From positions 1 to 64,000 of the forward strand of contig PXST01000004.1 of the NCBI GenBank assembly GCA_003023405.1: a stretch of DNA of 64,000 nt. The letters run 5' to 3'. Of the stretch, positions 32,744-41,899 are shown in pieces (position 1 is the stretch's first letter; every line of letters begins with the position of its first letter). Below the pieces are notes generated by a model that did not search any database, was not told the DNA's origin, and saw only the letters and a list, made by a program, of their open reading frames with translations. Both the position numbers and the translations under genes were made by a program. The DNA comes from Halobacteriales archaeon SW_8_68_21 (GTDB lineage Archaea > Halobacteriota > Halobacteria > Halobacteriales > Haloferacaceae).

Positions 32744-33148
32744 CTACCCGAGTCGGAAGGAGGGTTCGTCCGGCTCGCCGTCGAGGTCCTCCAGGTGGAT
32801 CACCTCGTCGTCGCCCTCCTCCAACTGCTCGCGGAGGTAGTTGACGTATCGCTTGTGCTCTTCGAGCTGTTCGCGGAGGTGTTCGGCCTCCAGCTCCAGC
32901 CGCTCGTGTTCGCGGACGAAGCTCTTCGGGACCTCGATCTTCGGGGGGAACGACTCGCCGTCGTCGCCGGTGCCGTCCAGTTCGGACTCCGGGACGACTC
33001 GGACCTGACCGTCGTGGGCAACGAGCGCGTCCACGTAGTCCCGGAAGACCGCCGACAGCGAGATGTCTCGCTCCTCGGCGATGTCGCGGAGGGCCTCGAA
33101 CGCGCCCTCGTTGACGCGGAACGAGATCGTCTTGTTCTTGTTGCCCAT
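32744..33148 (-). CDS. Ribbon-helix-helix/CopG-like DNA-binding protein with coiled coil
   Basis: NKTISFRVNEGAFEALRDIAEERDISLSAVFRDYVDALV followed by leucine/glutamate coiled coil. Confidence 0.75.
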   Translation of the reverse strand: MGNKNKTISFRVNEGAFEALRDIAEERDISLSAVFRDYVDALVAHDGQVRVVPESELDGTGDDGESFPPKIEVPKSFVREHERLELEAEHLREQLEEHKRYVNYLREQLEEGDDEVIHLEDLDGEPDEPSFRLG

Positions 33149-33266
33149 TAGTTAAGTATTGGTCCCGCGTCTCACTTAAGCGTTTGTCAGACAGTTACAC
33201 GAACAAAAGTCGCGTTCGACGGTCGGCCGCACCGACTGCCGCGGATCTCCGCGACGGGCCGACCGC

Positions 33267-33917
33267 TCAGGGCTCCGGCGTGCCGGCCGGGTCCGTCTCG
33301 TCCGGGACGGCGTCGTTGGGCGCGGCGTCGCCCGCGAGTTCGTCGCCGCCGCCGTCGAGGTCTTCGAGCGCCGACAGCGCGGCGGTCTTGTACGTCTCGG
33401 GGTCGGACTCATACTCCTCGCGGGCCATCCGCGCGTACTCGTTGCCCTCGTCGTCGAACGCGGCGACTCGCTCGACGGTGCGGCGGGCGGTCTCCGCGAC
33501 CCAGCGGTCGCGGGTGGCGGCATCGACCTCGGTGATCGACTCGGGGCGGACGGAGACCCGGACCGTGCCGTCGTCGGTCTCGTAGGTCCGGGGTTTCCCC
33601 ACGACTGCGACGTACGCCGGGGGCTCTAGGTCCCGGAGTTTGGAAGCGGCTTCCGGCTGGTACTGGCCGGCGTACACGAAGAACGTGCCCGTCGGGTCGA
33701 CGATGCGGCCGCGCCAGTACTCGCTGTCGTCGCCGACATCTTCCTTCTCGGTGAGCGTGCCCGCGAAGAACACGCGGTTCGAGGACTCGCCGGTCGGCAG
33801 CAGCGCGTAGACGGGGGCGCGCTCGTCGTCGGACTCGGTGAACGTGTAGCCGGCGTCATTGAATTCGCTTGCGAACACGCGCCGGGCGACCTCTCGGGTG
33901 GGTGCGGACTGGCTCAT
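33267..33917 (-). CDS. RPA-associated protein (Rpap-like)
   Basis: OB-fold-like protein overlapping the downstream end of an RPA gene, as in haloarchaeal rpa-rpap operons; GRIVDPTGTFFVYAGQYQPEA. Confidence 0.8.
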   Translation of the reverse strand: MSQSAPTREVARRVFASEFNDAGYTFTESDDERAPVYALLPTGESSNRVFFAGTLTEKEDVGDDSEYWRGRIVDPTGTFFVYAGQYQPEAASKLRDLEPPAYVAVVGKPRTYETDDGTVRVSVRPESITEVDAATRDRWVAETARRTVERVAAFDDEGNEYARMAREEYESDPETYKTAALSALEDLDGGGDELAGDAAPNDAVPDETDPAGTPEP

Positions 33918-34844
33918 TTAAATCGACCTCGCTTCGATCAGCGCGTTCTCAACGTCGACCGTGCCGGGATCTTCCATCTCGTCGACCAAGACGTACCGGC
34001 CGAAGGTGGGACCGGTGACGCGGTAGTAGCGCCCGAGTACGTCCTCGCCCATCTCCTCGGCGACGACCGTGGTGTCGAGCGCGTCCATCGCCATGTCCTT
34101 CGCCGCTTCGAGGGTCATGCCGGTGAGCTCCTCGGTGGCCTCGCGGTCGAAGATGACCTCGGTGACGGTCTCGCCGTCGTCGAGGACGCCTTTGATCCGC
34201 AGGTCGAACTCGCCTTCGACCTGTCCGTGTTCGGAGCAGCGGCCGTTCTGGAGGACGCGCGTACAGTCGTCCTCCGGGCAGCGTTTGATCAGCCCGGAGC
34301 CGGACTGGATGTCGACGAGCGCGCCTTCGACGGTGTCGGCGTTGTCGCCGACATCGATCTCCTCGTCGATCTCGGTGATACCGGTCGTCCGGTTGAGCTT
34401 CACCGAGTAGCTGCCCTCGTACTCGTCGGTGACGACGTTCGTCAGCTCGTACGCCTGTCCCTCGGTCAGTTCGGGGAGGTCGGAGGTCTCGAAGGCGACG
34501 AACTTGATCGTGCCCGACTCGTCGCCGAGGAGGCCGACCTGCGAGATGGAGTCGCTGCGTGGCTCCCAGAGGTCGACCAGCTCCACGCGTACGTCGACCC
34601 ACTGCTCGTCCTCGTCGATGTCGTTGACGAGGACCTCCTCGCTGCCACCGCGGCCGAGCTCGTCGCGCTCCATGCCGGCGTCTTCGAGGTAGCTGTTGGT
34701 GACGCTCCGGCTCGCCTCGTCGAGCGGCACGCGGTACTCGTCGACGAGCGTCGTAAGCCGCTCCTCGACGTCGTCGGGATCGACATCCGCGTGGTCCGAG
34801 AACTGTTCCGCTATCGCTTCCGCTTCCTGTCGCAGTTCGCTCAT
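33918..34844 (-). CDS. Replication protein A (ssDNA-binding, OB-fold plus zinc finger)
   Basis: OB domain SDSISQVGLLGDESGTIKFVAFETSDLPELTEGQAYELTNVVTDEY; zinc-finger CPEDDCTRVLQNGRCSEHG. Confidence 0.88.
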   Translation of the reverse strand: MSELRQEAEAIAEQFSDHADVDPDDVEERLTTLVDEYRVPLDEASRSVTNSYLEDAGMERDELGRGGSEEVLVNDIDEDEQWVDVRVELVDLWEPRSDSISQVGLLGDESGTIKFVAFETSDLPELTEGQAYELTNVVTDEYEGSYSVKLNRTTGITEIDEEIDVGDNADTVEGALVDIQSGSGLIKRCPEDDCTRVLQNGRCSEHGQVEGEFDLRIKGVLDDGETVTEVIFDREATEELTGMTLEAAKDMAMDALDTTVVAEEMGEDVLGRYYRVTGPTFGRYVLVDEMEDPGTVDVENALIEARSI

Positions 34845-35120
34845 GGGGTGTCTCCGCCTCCGGTGTTGTTTCGGTGGGAGGCGTACGAGTGTTGGTTCCA
34901 GATGGTATTAAAACGTACGTGACCGCGGTGAAAGTGAACAGAAAACGGCGTCTGAGGGGGTCTGAACGGGTTTTTCTCGATCCGGGAAGGTCGGCCGACG
35001 CGGTGACGCCGAGCGCGTCAGACGCCCGTCAGCCACGCGCGGGCTTCGTTTCAAGTGGAACGATCACACGGATCGCAGCCGCACGGAGCGGGAGTCCGGC
35101 GAGCGTGACGAGAACGACGG

Positions 35121-35421
35121 CGGTGGCGCGCGCCTCCGAGCGCTCTTAAAGGGGCGCGAGTAGCGAGGGACCGAAGTTCCCTCGGACAGCCGGCGGCGAA
35201 GCTGCCGGCGAGAGCGTCGCGCGAGGGAGTCGCGAGCGAACGGCGACCGAAGGGAGCCTGAGCGAGCGACGAGGAGCGTGGTTCGAGACGCCCCCGGCGT
35301 CTCGTCATCGCCAGAGATCGGTGATCTCTGGCCAGCAGTCGGAACGCGGAACGTTCCGACAACGTCACGAAAGTCTTCGATTTTCGAACGACAGCGAGCG
35401 TACGCCCGCCTCTTGGCCGGA
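35121..35421. repeat. Hairpin-mosaic intergenic element A (several adjacent stem-loops)
   Basis: Consecutive inverted repeats: GAGGGA..TCCCTC, GAGACGCC-CCC-GGCGTCTC, CCAGAGATC-GGT-GATCTCTGG, CGGAACG..CGTTCCG, CGAAAGT-CTTCG-ATTTTCG; left end matches element B. Confidence 0.7.
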
Positions 35422-35635
35422 GCTTCGGGAGTGTCCGCGTCGATCGGCGATTTATAAACAAGAACCTCATCGTACAGCCGAGCGACTAGGGCTTCGGAGC
35501 GGTTCGTGTCGATCAACCGCTTATAAGTAGCAATACCGTCGTACGGCCGAGTGACTGGGGCTTCGGGAGTGTCCGTGTCGATCGCCGGTTTATAAGTAAG
35601 AACGTCATCGTACGGCCGAGCGGCTGGGGCTTCGG
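35422..35635. repeat. 69-bp tandem repeat, 3 full units (35422, 35491, 35560) plus 7-bp partial
   Basis: Exact 69-bp spacing; each unit GCTTCGG...GTCGATC...TTATAA...CGTACRGCCGAG.. Confidence 0.9.
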
Positions 35636-35676
35636 CGGACTCGGGCCGTGGAATCGATAGTCGAGCCGCGACCGTC

Positions 35677-36606
35677 TCAGTCCGCGTCGGGGAACGGCAC
35701 CTCGATCAGGTCGCCGTCGTCGGGGAGCAGGCACTCGCCGTCGAACGCCTCGCGGGCCTCGTCGCGGATCGGGCGCGGGTCCGCGGCGTACCGCGAGGAG
35801 ATATGGACCAGAGCGAGCCGCTTTGCGTTCGCGCGGTCGGCGATCGACGCCGCCTCGCGGCCGGTGGAGTGGGCCGTGTCGCGGGCGCGGTCGGCCATGT
35901 CCTCGGCGAAGGTGGCGTCGTGGATCAGCAGGTCGGCGTCCGCGGCGGCCTCGACCGTCGACTCCCGCGGGCGCGTGTCCGCGGTGTACACCAGTTTGCG
36001 GCCCGGACGCGGCGGCCCGACCACCTGCTCGGGGTCGACGACCGTGCCGTCCTCGGTCTCGACCGACTCGCCCTCGTGGAGCCGACCGAACTTCGGCCCG
36101 ATGGGGACGCCGAGTTCCTCCGCTTTCGGGCGATCGAATCGGCCGGGGCGGTCGGCCTCCGCGAGGACGTACCCCTGCGACACCGTCCGGTGGTCCGTCT
36201 CGAAGACGCACACGGCGTACTCGTCGGTCTCGTGGGCGATCTCGCCGGGAGCGACCGGCTCGATCCGGACGGGGAACGCCGGGTCGTGGCCGACCGCGCA
36301 GACGAGGTCGCGGAGGTGGTCATCGGTCCCCGGTGGGCAGTGGACCGTCAGCGGGTCGGTGCGGTCGTTGAACCCGAGCGTCTGGACGAGTCCGGGGATC
36401 CCGAGGACGTGGTCGCCGTGGAGGTGCGAGACGAAGATCCGATCGACGGCGAACCCGGTCCCGGCGCGCATCATCTCGCGCTGGGTGCCCTCGCCGCAGT
36501 CGAAGAGGAAGCGGTCGCCCTCGCGGTTGACGAAGACGGCGCTCGCCGCGCGCTCGACGGTCGGAACGGCACCGCCCGTCCCGAGGAACGTGACGCGAAG
36601 AGACAT
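35677..36606 (-). CDS. rnz: Ribonuclease Z
   Basis: MSLRVTFLGTGGAVPTVERAASAVFV, FVSHLHGDHVLGIPGLVQTLGFNDRTDPL, YTADTRP, HDATFAEDM. Confidence 0.95.
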   Translation of the reverse strand: MSLRVTFLGTGGAVPTVERAASAVFVNREGDRFLFDCGEGTQREMMRAGTGFAVDRIFVSHLHGDHVLGIPGLVQTLGFNDRTDPLTVHCPPGTDDHLRDLVCAVGHDPAFPVRIEPVAPGEIAHETDEYAVCVFETDHRTVSQGYVLAEADRPGRFDRPKAEELGVPIGPKFGRLHEGESVETEDGTVVDPEQVVGPPRPGRKLVYTADTRPRESTVEAAADADLLIHDATFAEDMADRARDTAHSTGREAASIADRANAKRLALVHISSRYAADPRPIRDEAREAFDGECLLPDDGDLIEVPFPDAD

Positions 36607-36720
36607 GGCGATCTGTCCGGGCGGCGGTTGTAAACCGGTGTCGATGCGGACGGGCGCGGACGGGGCGGCCGAGTCACCCGCGGGCGACACCCACATGAGG
36701 CCGGCGGCCCGAACGCGGCC

Positions 36721-36999
36721 ATGCGAGAGCCGATCGCCGCCCTGACCCGGCAGGAGGGGTGGCGCGCCGAGGGCGCGGCCGCCCGCGTCCACTACGAGGG
36801 GGCCAGCGAGCAGTTCGCGGTGGAGTTCTACGCCGAGACGGAGCGCGTCCTCTACTGGTCCGTCCCGACCGAGGAGGCGGAGTCCGGCACGGCCGCGCCG
36901 GTCCCGCGCAAACACATTCCCGATCCGCTCAGGCGTCGCGTCCGAGACGACTTAGAGACCGCTGGCGTCGACCCCGCGACCGAGCGGCACGAACTCTGA
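36721..36999 (+). CDS. Small conserved haloarchaeal protein of unknown function
   Basis: 92-aa acidic ORF with coherent composition between rnz and ABC transporter. Confidence 0.55.
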   Translation: MREPIAALTRQEGWRAEGAAARVHYEGASEQFAVEFYAETERVLYWSVPTEEAESGTAAPVPRKHIPDPLRRRVRDDLETAGVDPATERHEL

Positions 37000-37132
37000 G
37001 GCCGCGGGCGGCGATCGCCGCCACGGCTCGGGGGAATCGAGGCCCGATCGCCCCCGCGTTACCGGCGTTTTCTGCCGACGTATTTCGGTTCGAAGGAAAC
37101 CTATTTGCCCGCCTACCTGATACGAATACGTG

Positions 37133-39103
37133 ATGAGTGGCGTCGACTGGGAAGAAGACGATCCCTTCGAGGAACAGCGGGATAAGATAGAGAATCCGAT
37201 GAAACGGCTGTTCGTTGAGTACGGCCGCGACTACGTCCCGCCGGTGACGGTGGGGATCTTCGCGAGCGTCTTCGCGCGGCTCCTCGATCTCTTGCCCCCG
37301 CTCATGCTCGGGATCGCCGTCGACGCCATCTTCTACACCGATACACGGCAGGCGGCCGGCGAGGTGCCGGCGTTCAACGAGCAGATCCCGCTCGTACTCC
37401 TCCCCGACGCGTGGCTGCCGACGGCCCAGACGGGGCAGTTCTGGTTCACCATCGCCGTCATCGGCGGGGCGTTCGGGATCGGGGCGGGGTTCCACTGGGT
37501 CCGCAATTGGGGGTTCAACGCCTTCGCCCAGAACATCCAGCACGACGTGCGGACGGACACCTACGACAAGATGCAGCGGCTGAACATGGAGTTCTTCTCT
37601 GACAAACAGACCGGGGAGATGATGTCCATCCTCTCGAACGACGTGAACCGGCTCGAACGGTTCTTAAACGACGGGATGAACTCCCTGTTCCGCCTCTCGG
37701 TGATGGTGATCGGTATCGGCGTCCTCCTCTTCTGGATCAACTGGCAACTCGCCTTGGTCGCGCTGCTGCCGGTGCCGGTCATCGGCGGGTTCACGTACCT
37801 GTTCATCAAGACCATCCAGCCGAAGTACGCCGAGGTGCGGTCGTCGGTCGGGAAGATGAACTCTCGGCTGGAGAACAACCTCGGCGGCATTCAGGTGATC
37901 AAGTCGTCGAACACGGAGCCGTACGAGTCCGACCGCGTCGACGACGTGTCGATGGACTACTTCGGCGCCAACTGGGACGCGATCACGACGCGGATCAAGT
38001 TCTTCCCGGCGCTCCGCGTACTCGCCGGCGTCGGCTTCGTGTTCACGTTCATCATCGGCGGCCTGTGGGTGTTCAAAGAGACGCCGCCGGGACCGTTCAC
38101 CGGCAACCTCTCGGTCGGGATGTTCGTCGTGTTCATCCTCTACACGCAGCGGTTCATCTGGCCGATGGCCCAGTTCGGCCAGATCATCAACATGTACCAG
38201 CGCGCCCGCGCCTCCTCCGCGCGGATATTCGGCCTGATGGACGAGCCGTCGCGGCTCGCCGAGGAGCCTGACGCCGAGGACCTGGTCGTCGCCGACGGCG
38301 ACGTGACCTACGACGACGTCTCCTTCGGGTACGACGACGAGACGATAATCGAGGACGTGGACTTCTCCGTTGCGGGCGGCGAGACGCTCGCGCTGGTCGG
38401 CCCGACCGGTGCTGGGAAGTCGACGGTCCTCAAGCTCCTGCTCCGCATGTACGATGTCGACGAGGGGGCGATCGGGATCGACGGGCAGGACGTCCGCGGC
38501 GTGACCCTCGAGTCGCTCCGCCGGTCGATCGGCTACGTCGGGCAGTCCTCGTACCTGTTTTATGGCACCGTGCGCGAGAACATCACCTACGGGACTTTCG
38601 ACGCGACCGACGAGGAGGTACGCGAGGCCGCGGAGGCCGCCGAGGCCCACGACTTCATCGAGAACCTCCCCGACGGCTACGACACGATGGTCGGCGAGCG
38701 CGGCGTGAAGCTCTCCGGCGGCCAGCGCCAGCGCGTCACCATCGCCCGGGCGGTCCTCAAAGACCCCGACATCCTCATCCTCGACGAGGCGACGTCCGAC
38801 GTCGACACCGAGACGGAGATGCTGATCCAGCGCTCGCTCGACCGGCTCACGGCCGACCGGACGACGTTCGCGATCGCCCACCGGCTCTCGACGATCAAGG
38901 ACGCGGACACCATCCTCGTGTTGGAGGGCGGGAAGATCGCGGAGCGGGGCACTCACGACGAGCTGCTCGACAACGACGGGCTGTACGCGCACCTCTGGGG
39001 CGTTCAGGCGGGCGAGATAGACGAACTGCCACAGGAGTTCATCGACCGGGCACAGGAGCGCACCGCGCGGATCGTCGAGGACGCAGAGACCGACGACGAC
39101 TGA
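37133..39103 (+). CDS. ABC transporter, fused permease/ATPase (exporter type)
   Basis: LVGPTGAGKSTVLKLLLRMYDVDEG Walker A, LSGGQRQRVTIARAVLKDPDILILDEATSDVDTETE, H-loop IAHRLSTI; six-TM N-terminal domain. Confidence 0.95.
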   Translation: MSGVDWEEDDPFEEQRDKIENPMKRLFVEYGRDYVPPVTVGIFASVFARLLDLLPPLMLGIAVDAIFYTDTRQAAGEVPAFNEQIPLVLLPDAWLPTAQTGQFWFTIAVIGGAFGIGAGFHWVRNWGFNAFAQNIQHDVRTDTYDKMQRLNMEFFSDKQTGEMMSILSNDVNRLERFLNDGMNSLFRLSVMVIGIGVLLFWINWQLALVALLPVPVIGGFTYLFIKTIQPKYAEVRSSVGKMNSRLENNLGGIQVIKSSNTEPYESDRVDDVSMDYFGANWDAITTRIKFFPALRVLAGVGFVFTFIIGGLWVFKETPPGPFTGNLSVGMFVVFILYTQRFIWPMAQFGQIINMYQRARASSARIFGLMDEPSRLAEEPDAEDLVVADGDVTYDDVSFGYDDETIIEDVDFSVAGGETLALVGPTGAGKSTVLKLLLRMYDVDEGAIGIDGQDVRGVTLESLRRSIGYVGQSSYLFYGTVRENITYGTFDATDEEVREAAEAAEAHDFIENLPDGYDTMVGERGVKLSGGQRQRVTIARAVLKDPDILILDEATSDVDTETEMLIQRSLDRLTADRTTFAIAHRLSTIKDADTILVLEGGKIAERGTHDELLDNDGLYAHLWGVQAGEIDELPQEFIDRAQERTARIVEDAETDDD

Positions 39104-39149
39104 TCGGGATCGTCACCGACCCGGCCGCCACGGGGGCCCGACCACCTCG

Positions 39150-39461
39150 TCACCGCGGGAGGCGGGTCCAGTCGTCCGGCGGTGCCTCCGAGGGCGCGTC
39201 GGCGTAGCCGAGCGCGTCGAGGACGGCCTCGCGGACGTCCGACGGCTCGCGGAACTGCGTCTCCTCGCAGTCTTCGAGCAGGCAGGCGAACCGCTCGGTC
39301 GCCGTCGGCGTCTCCAGCTCAGCGCCGCCGTACTGCTCTGTCAGCTCCGCGGCCGTCACCGGATACCGATGCTCGCGGAGCGCCCGCTTCAGCGGACCGA
39401 ACGACACGTCGGGGGCCCGCTCGGGTTCCCCCGAACCGCGTTCCGCGTTGTCACCGGTCAT
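39150..39461 (-). CDS. Conserved haloarchaeal protein (DUF5789-like)
   Basis: SFGPLKRALREHRYPVTAAELTEQYGGAELETPTATERFACLLEDCEETQFREPSDVREAVLDALG. Confidence 0.65.
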   Translation of the reverse strand: MTGDNAERGSGEPERAPDVSFGPLKRALREHRYPVTAAELTEQYGGAELETPTATERFACLLEDCEETQFREPSDVREAVLDALGYADAPSEAPPDDWTRLPR

Positions 39462-39579
39462 AAGGCCCTGATCGGCGGGGATCGGCATAATACCGGGGGT
39501 CAGGGGTGTCGTGATACCCTGGGAGCGGCCGGCGGGCCGCGACCGTCGGCTATACGGCGGCGGGTGCCGACGTGTCGGT

Positions 39580-40401
39580 ATGCGCCTCAGCGAGGTCGCT
39601 TGGACCGACGTCCGGGACGCCGACATCGACGTCGCGTTCCTTCCGGTCGGCAGTACGGAACAGCACGGACCACATGCGCCGCTCGGTACCGACACGCTGA
39701 ACGCCGTCGCCGTCGCCGAGGCCGGGGCCGACGCGTACGGGACCAGGGGATTGATCGAGGAGGGCGAGGAGAGCAAGGAGAGCGAGGAGAGCGAGGAGGG
39801 CCGCGGGGCGGAAGAGAGACCGCCCGCCGACCGTGGCGAGGTCGTGGTCGCGCCGCCGGTCCCGGTCGGCGTCGCCGAGGAACACCGCGCGTTCGACGGG
39901 ACGATGTGTGTCTCGCCGGAGACGTTTCGCGCGTACGTCCGGGAGTCGGCCGAGTCGCTGGTCGCGCACGGGGTCGACCGCGTCGTGTTCGTCAACGGGC
40001 ACGGGGGGAACGTCGAAGCGCTCGCGGAGGTCGCTCGCCGGTTCTCGCGCGACCCCGACCACGGCGGCTACGGCGTCGCGTTCACGTGGTTCGAGGCGGT
40101 CGGCGACCACGCGGGCGACATGGGCCACGCGGGACCGCTGGAGACGGGGCTGCTGCGCGCGATGAACCCGGACCTAGTCCGCGAGGAGCGCGTCGACGAG
40201 GCGGGTGCGGGCGCGGCCGACCGGTGGGGCGAGTGGGTCTCAGGCGTGAACCTCGCGCACGACTCCGACGAGTTCACCGACAACGGTGTCGTCGGTGACC
40301 CGCGGGATGGCGACGCCGAACGCGGCGAGGTGCTGCTCGACCGTGCGAGCGACGCGCTCGCGGAGCTGGCGGCGGCGGTGGTTGACCGGAGCCCGGAGTA
40401 G
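39580..40401 (+). CDS. Creatininase family protein
   Basis: AFLPVGSTEQHGPHAPLGTDTLNAVAVAEA, FVNGHGGNVEAL, DMGHAGPLETGLLRAMNPDLV. Confidence 0.92.
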   Translation: MRLSEVAWTDVRDADIDVAFLPVGSTEQHGPHAPLGTDTLNAVAVAEAGADAYGTRGLIEEGEESKESEESEEGRGAEERPPADRGEVVVAPPVPVGVAEEHRAFDGTMCVSPETFRAYVRESAESLVAHGVDRVVFVNGHGGNVEALAEVARRFSRDPDHGGYGVAFTWFEAVGDHAGDMGHAGPLETGLLRAMNPDLVREERVDEAGAGAADRWGEWVSGVNLAHDSDEFTDNGVVGDPRDGDAERGEVLLDRASDALAELAAAVVDRSPE

Positions 40402-40429
40402 CGGAGTGGGCTAACGCGGAGGGCGACCG

Positions 40430-40831
40430 CTACTCCTCGTCGTCGGCGGCGTCCTGAAGCGCCCCGCGGATCGCGGGGACGGTGCCGGTGAGGGAGGCCA
40501 CCTCGTCGGCGGCGCTCTCGATGTCGCCGACGAGCGATTCGAGCTCCTCGATCTCGGCTTCCAAGTCGTCGGCGTCCTCGAAGGCGTCGGCGCGCTCGCC
40601 GAGGACGTACGCCTTCTTCGCCGAGCGCACGCTGTCGACCGCGTCGCCGGCGTCGAGCGCGGACTTCAACCCGTTGAGCGCGCCGAGTACGTTGTCCGCG
40701 TCCGTCTCCCACACCGCGTCCGGGTCCGGGAGCTGCTCGCGCGCCGCGGCGAGGTGTTCTTCGACCTCCGCGCGCGTCTCCGCGGCCGCCTCGCCGAACA
40801 GGTCGTCGTCGTCGAACGTGGACTGGCTCAT
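40430..40831 (-). CDS. Conserved haloarchaeal protein (DUF5790-like)
   Basis: MSQSTFDDDDLFGEAAAETRAEVEEHLAAAREQLP...; codon-biased acidic ORF. Confidence 0.65.
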   Translation of the reverse strand: MSQSTFDDDDLFGEAAAETRAEVEEHLAAAREQLPDPDAVWETDADNVLGALNGLKSALDAGDAVDSVRSAKKAYVLGERADAFEDADDLEAEIEELESLVGDIESAADEVASLTGTVPAIRGALQDAADDEE

Positions 40832-41120
40832 ACCCGGAGCGTCGTGCCCGCACCGTTTAAAAACGTGCCCGAAAGTGGAAGTGAAACCGACGGAGGTGGG
40901 AGTTCATCCCCGGATCGAAGGGTCTCGCGTTCGGTTTCGGTCCGCGGACCACCCCGCAGAGAGCCGGACTCCCCTCCGGGGCGGGGGGCGACATCGGCCG
41001 CGGGGCGGGCGTCGCGGGTCCGAGCGGCGTCGGTCCTGCGGTTCGGGTCCGGCACGGTCGACCGTTCGGCCGGGGGGTCGGTCAAACCGACTACGAGGAC
41101 CGGTGTTTTAGCTCCCGAGG

Positions 41121-41827
41121 TCACGTCGAGTTCCACGGGGCCGCCTCGAAGTCGACGACGCGTTCGCCGCGGTCGAGCGCGTCGATCCGGGCGATCTGGT
41201 CGGCCGTCACACCTGCGCCGAGGTCGCGTCGTGGGCATCGGCGACCTCCCGGAGCGGGTCGACGCCGGCGACGCGGTTGCGTGCGATCGGCGAGTAGGCG
41301 ACGAGCCAGTGGTCGTGTTCGACGGCGTACTCGCGGAGCGTCTCCTGCTGGAGGAGGGGGTGACACTCCACCTGATGGGCGAACACGTCGTGGTCGAGGC
41401 GGTCGATCGCCTCGTCGAGCTGGTCCGGCTCGAAGTTCGAGAGCCCGATCCGGTCGATCACGCCGTCGTCAACGAGGTCGTCGAGCGCGGGCAGCGTCTC
41501 CGCTGGGTCGTAGCTGTTGATCGGCCAGTGGACGTACAACAGGTCGATCGAGTCGACGCCGAGCCGGTCGCGGCTGGCGCGCGCAGTCTCGACCGCGTCG
41601 TCGTACGAGAGGTTGTCCGTCGAGAGCTTCGTCGCGACGAACAGGTCCTCGCGATCGACATCGCTCCGGTCGATCCCGTCGCCGACGGACGCCTCGTTGT
41701 CGTACCCCTGCGCGGTGTCGACGTGGCGGTAGCCGGTGTCGATCGCGTGGGCGACCCCGCCGGCGCACTCCTCGCCGGCCGCCAGCTTGTACGTCCCGTA
41801 CCCGAGTCGGTCGAAGGCGTCTACCAT
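41121..41827 (-). pseudogene. Aldo/keto reductase, disrupted near 41205-41215
   Basis: LGYGTYKLAAGEECAGGVAHAIDTGYRHVDTAQGYDNEASVGDGI...; frame stops after DATSAQV while TADQIARIDALDRGERVVDFEAAPWN continues in another frame. Confidence 0.8.
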
Positions 41828-41899
41828 GCCCGACCGTTCCTCCGTCGACCGGAAAAGTCCGACCGTTCGCGTTGCCCCGGGTGTCCGGCGCGGCGGCGG

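Noticed and set aside
35422-35635. Possible CRISPR array
   Set aside because: Units are contiguous 69-bp tandem repeats without repeat-spacer alternation and no cas genes are present
35513-36211. 232-aa minus ORF containing repeated NRRSTRTLPK peptides
   Set aside because: Product of the 69-bp repeat (multiple of 3) joined to an out-of-frame shadow of rnz
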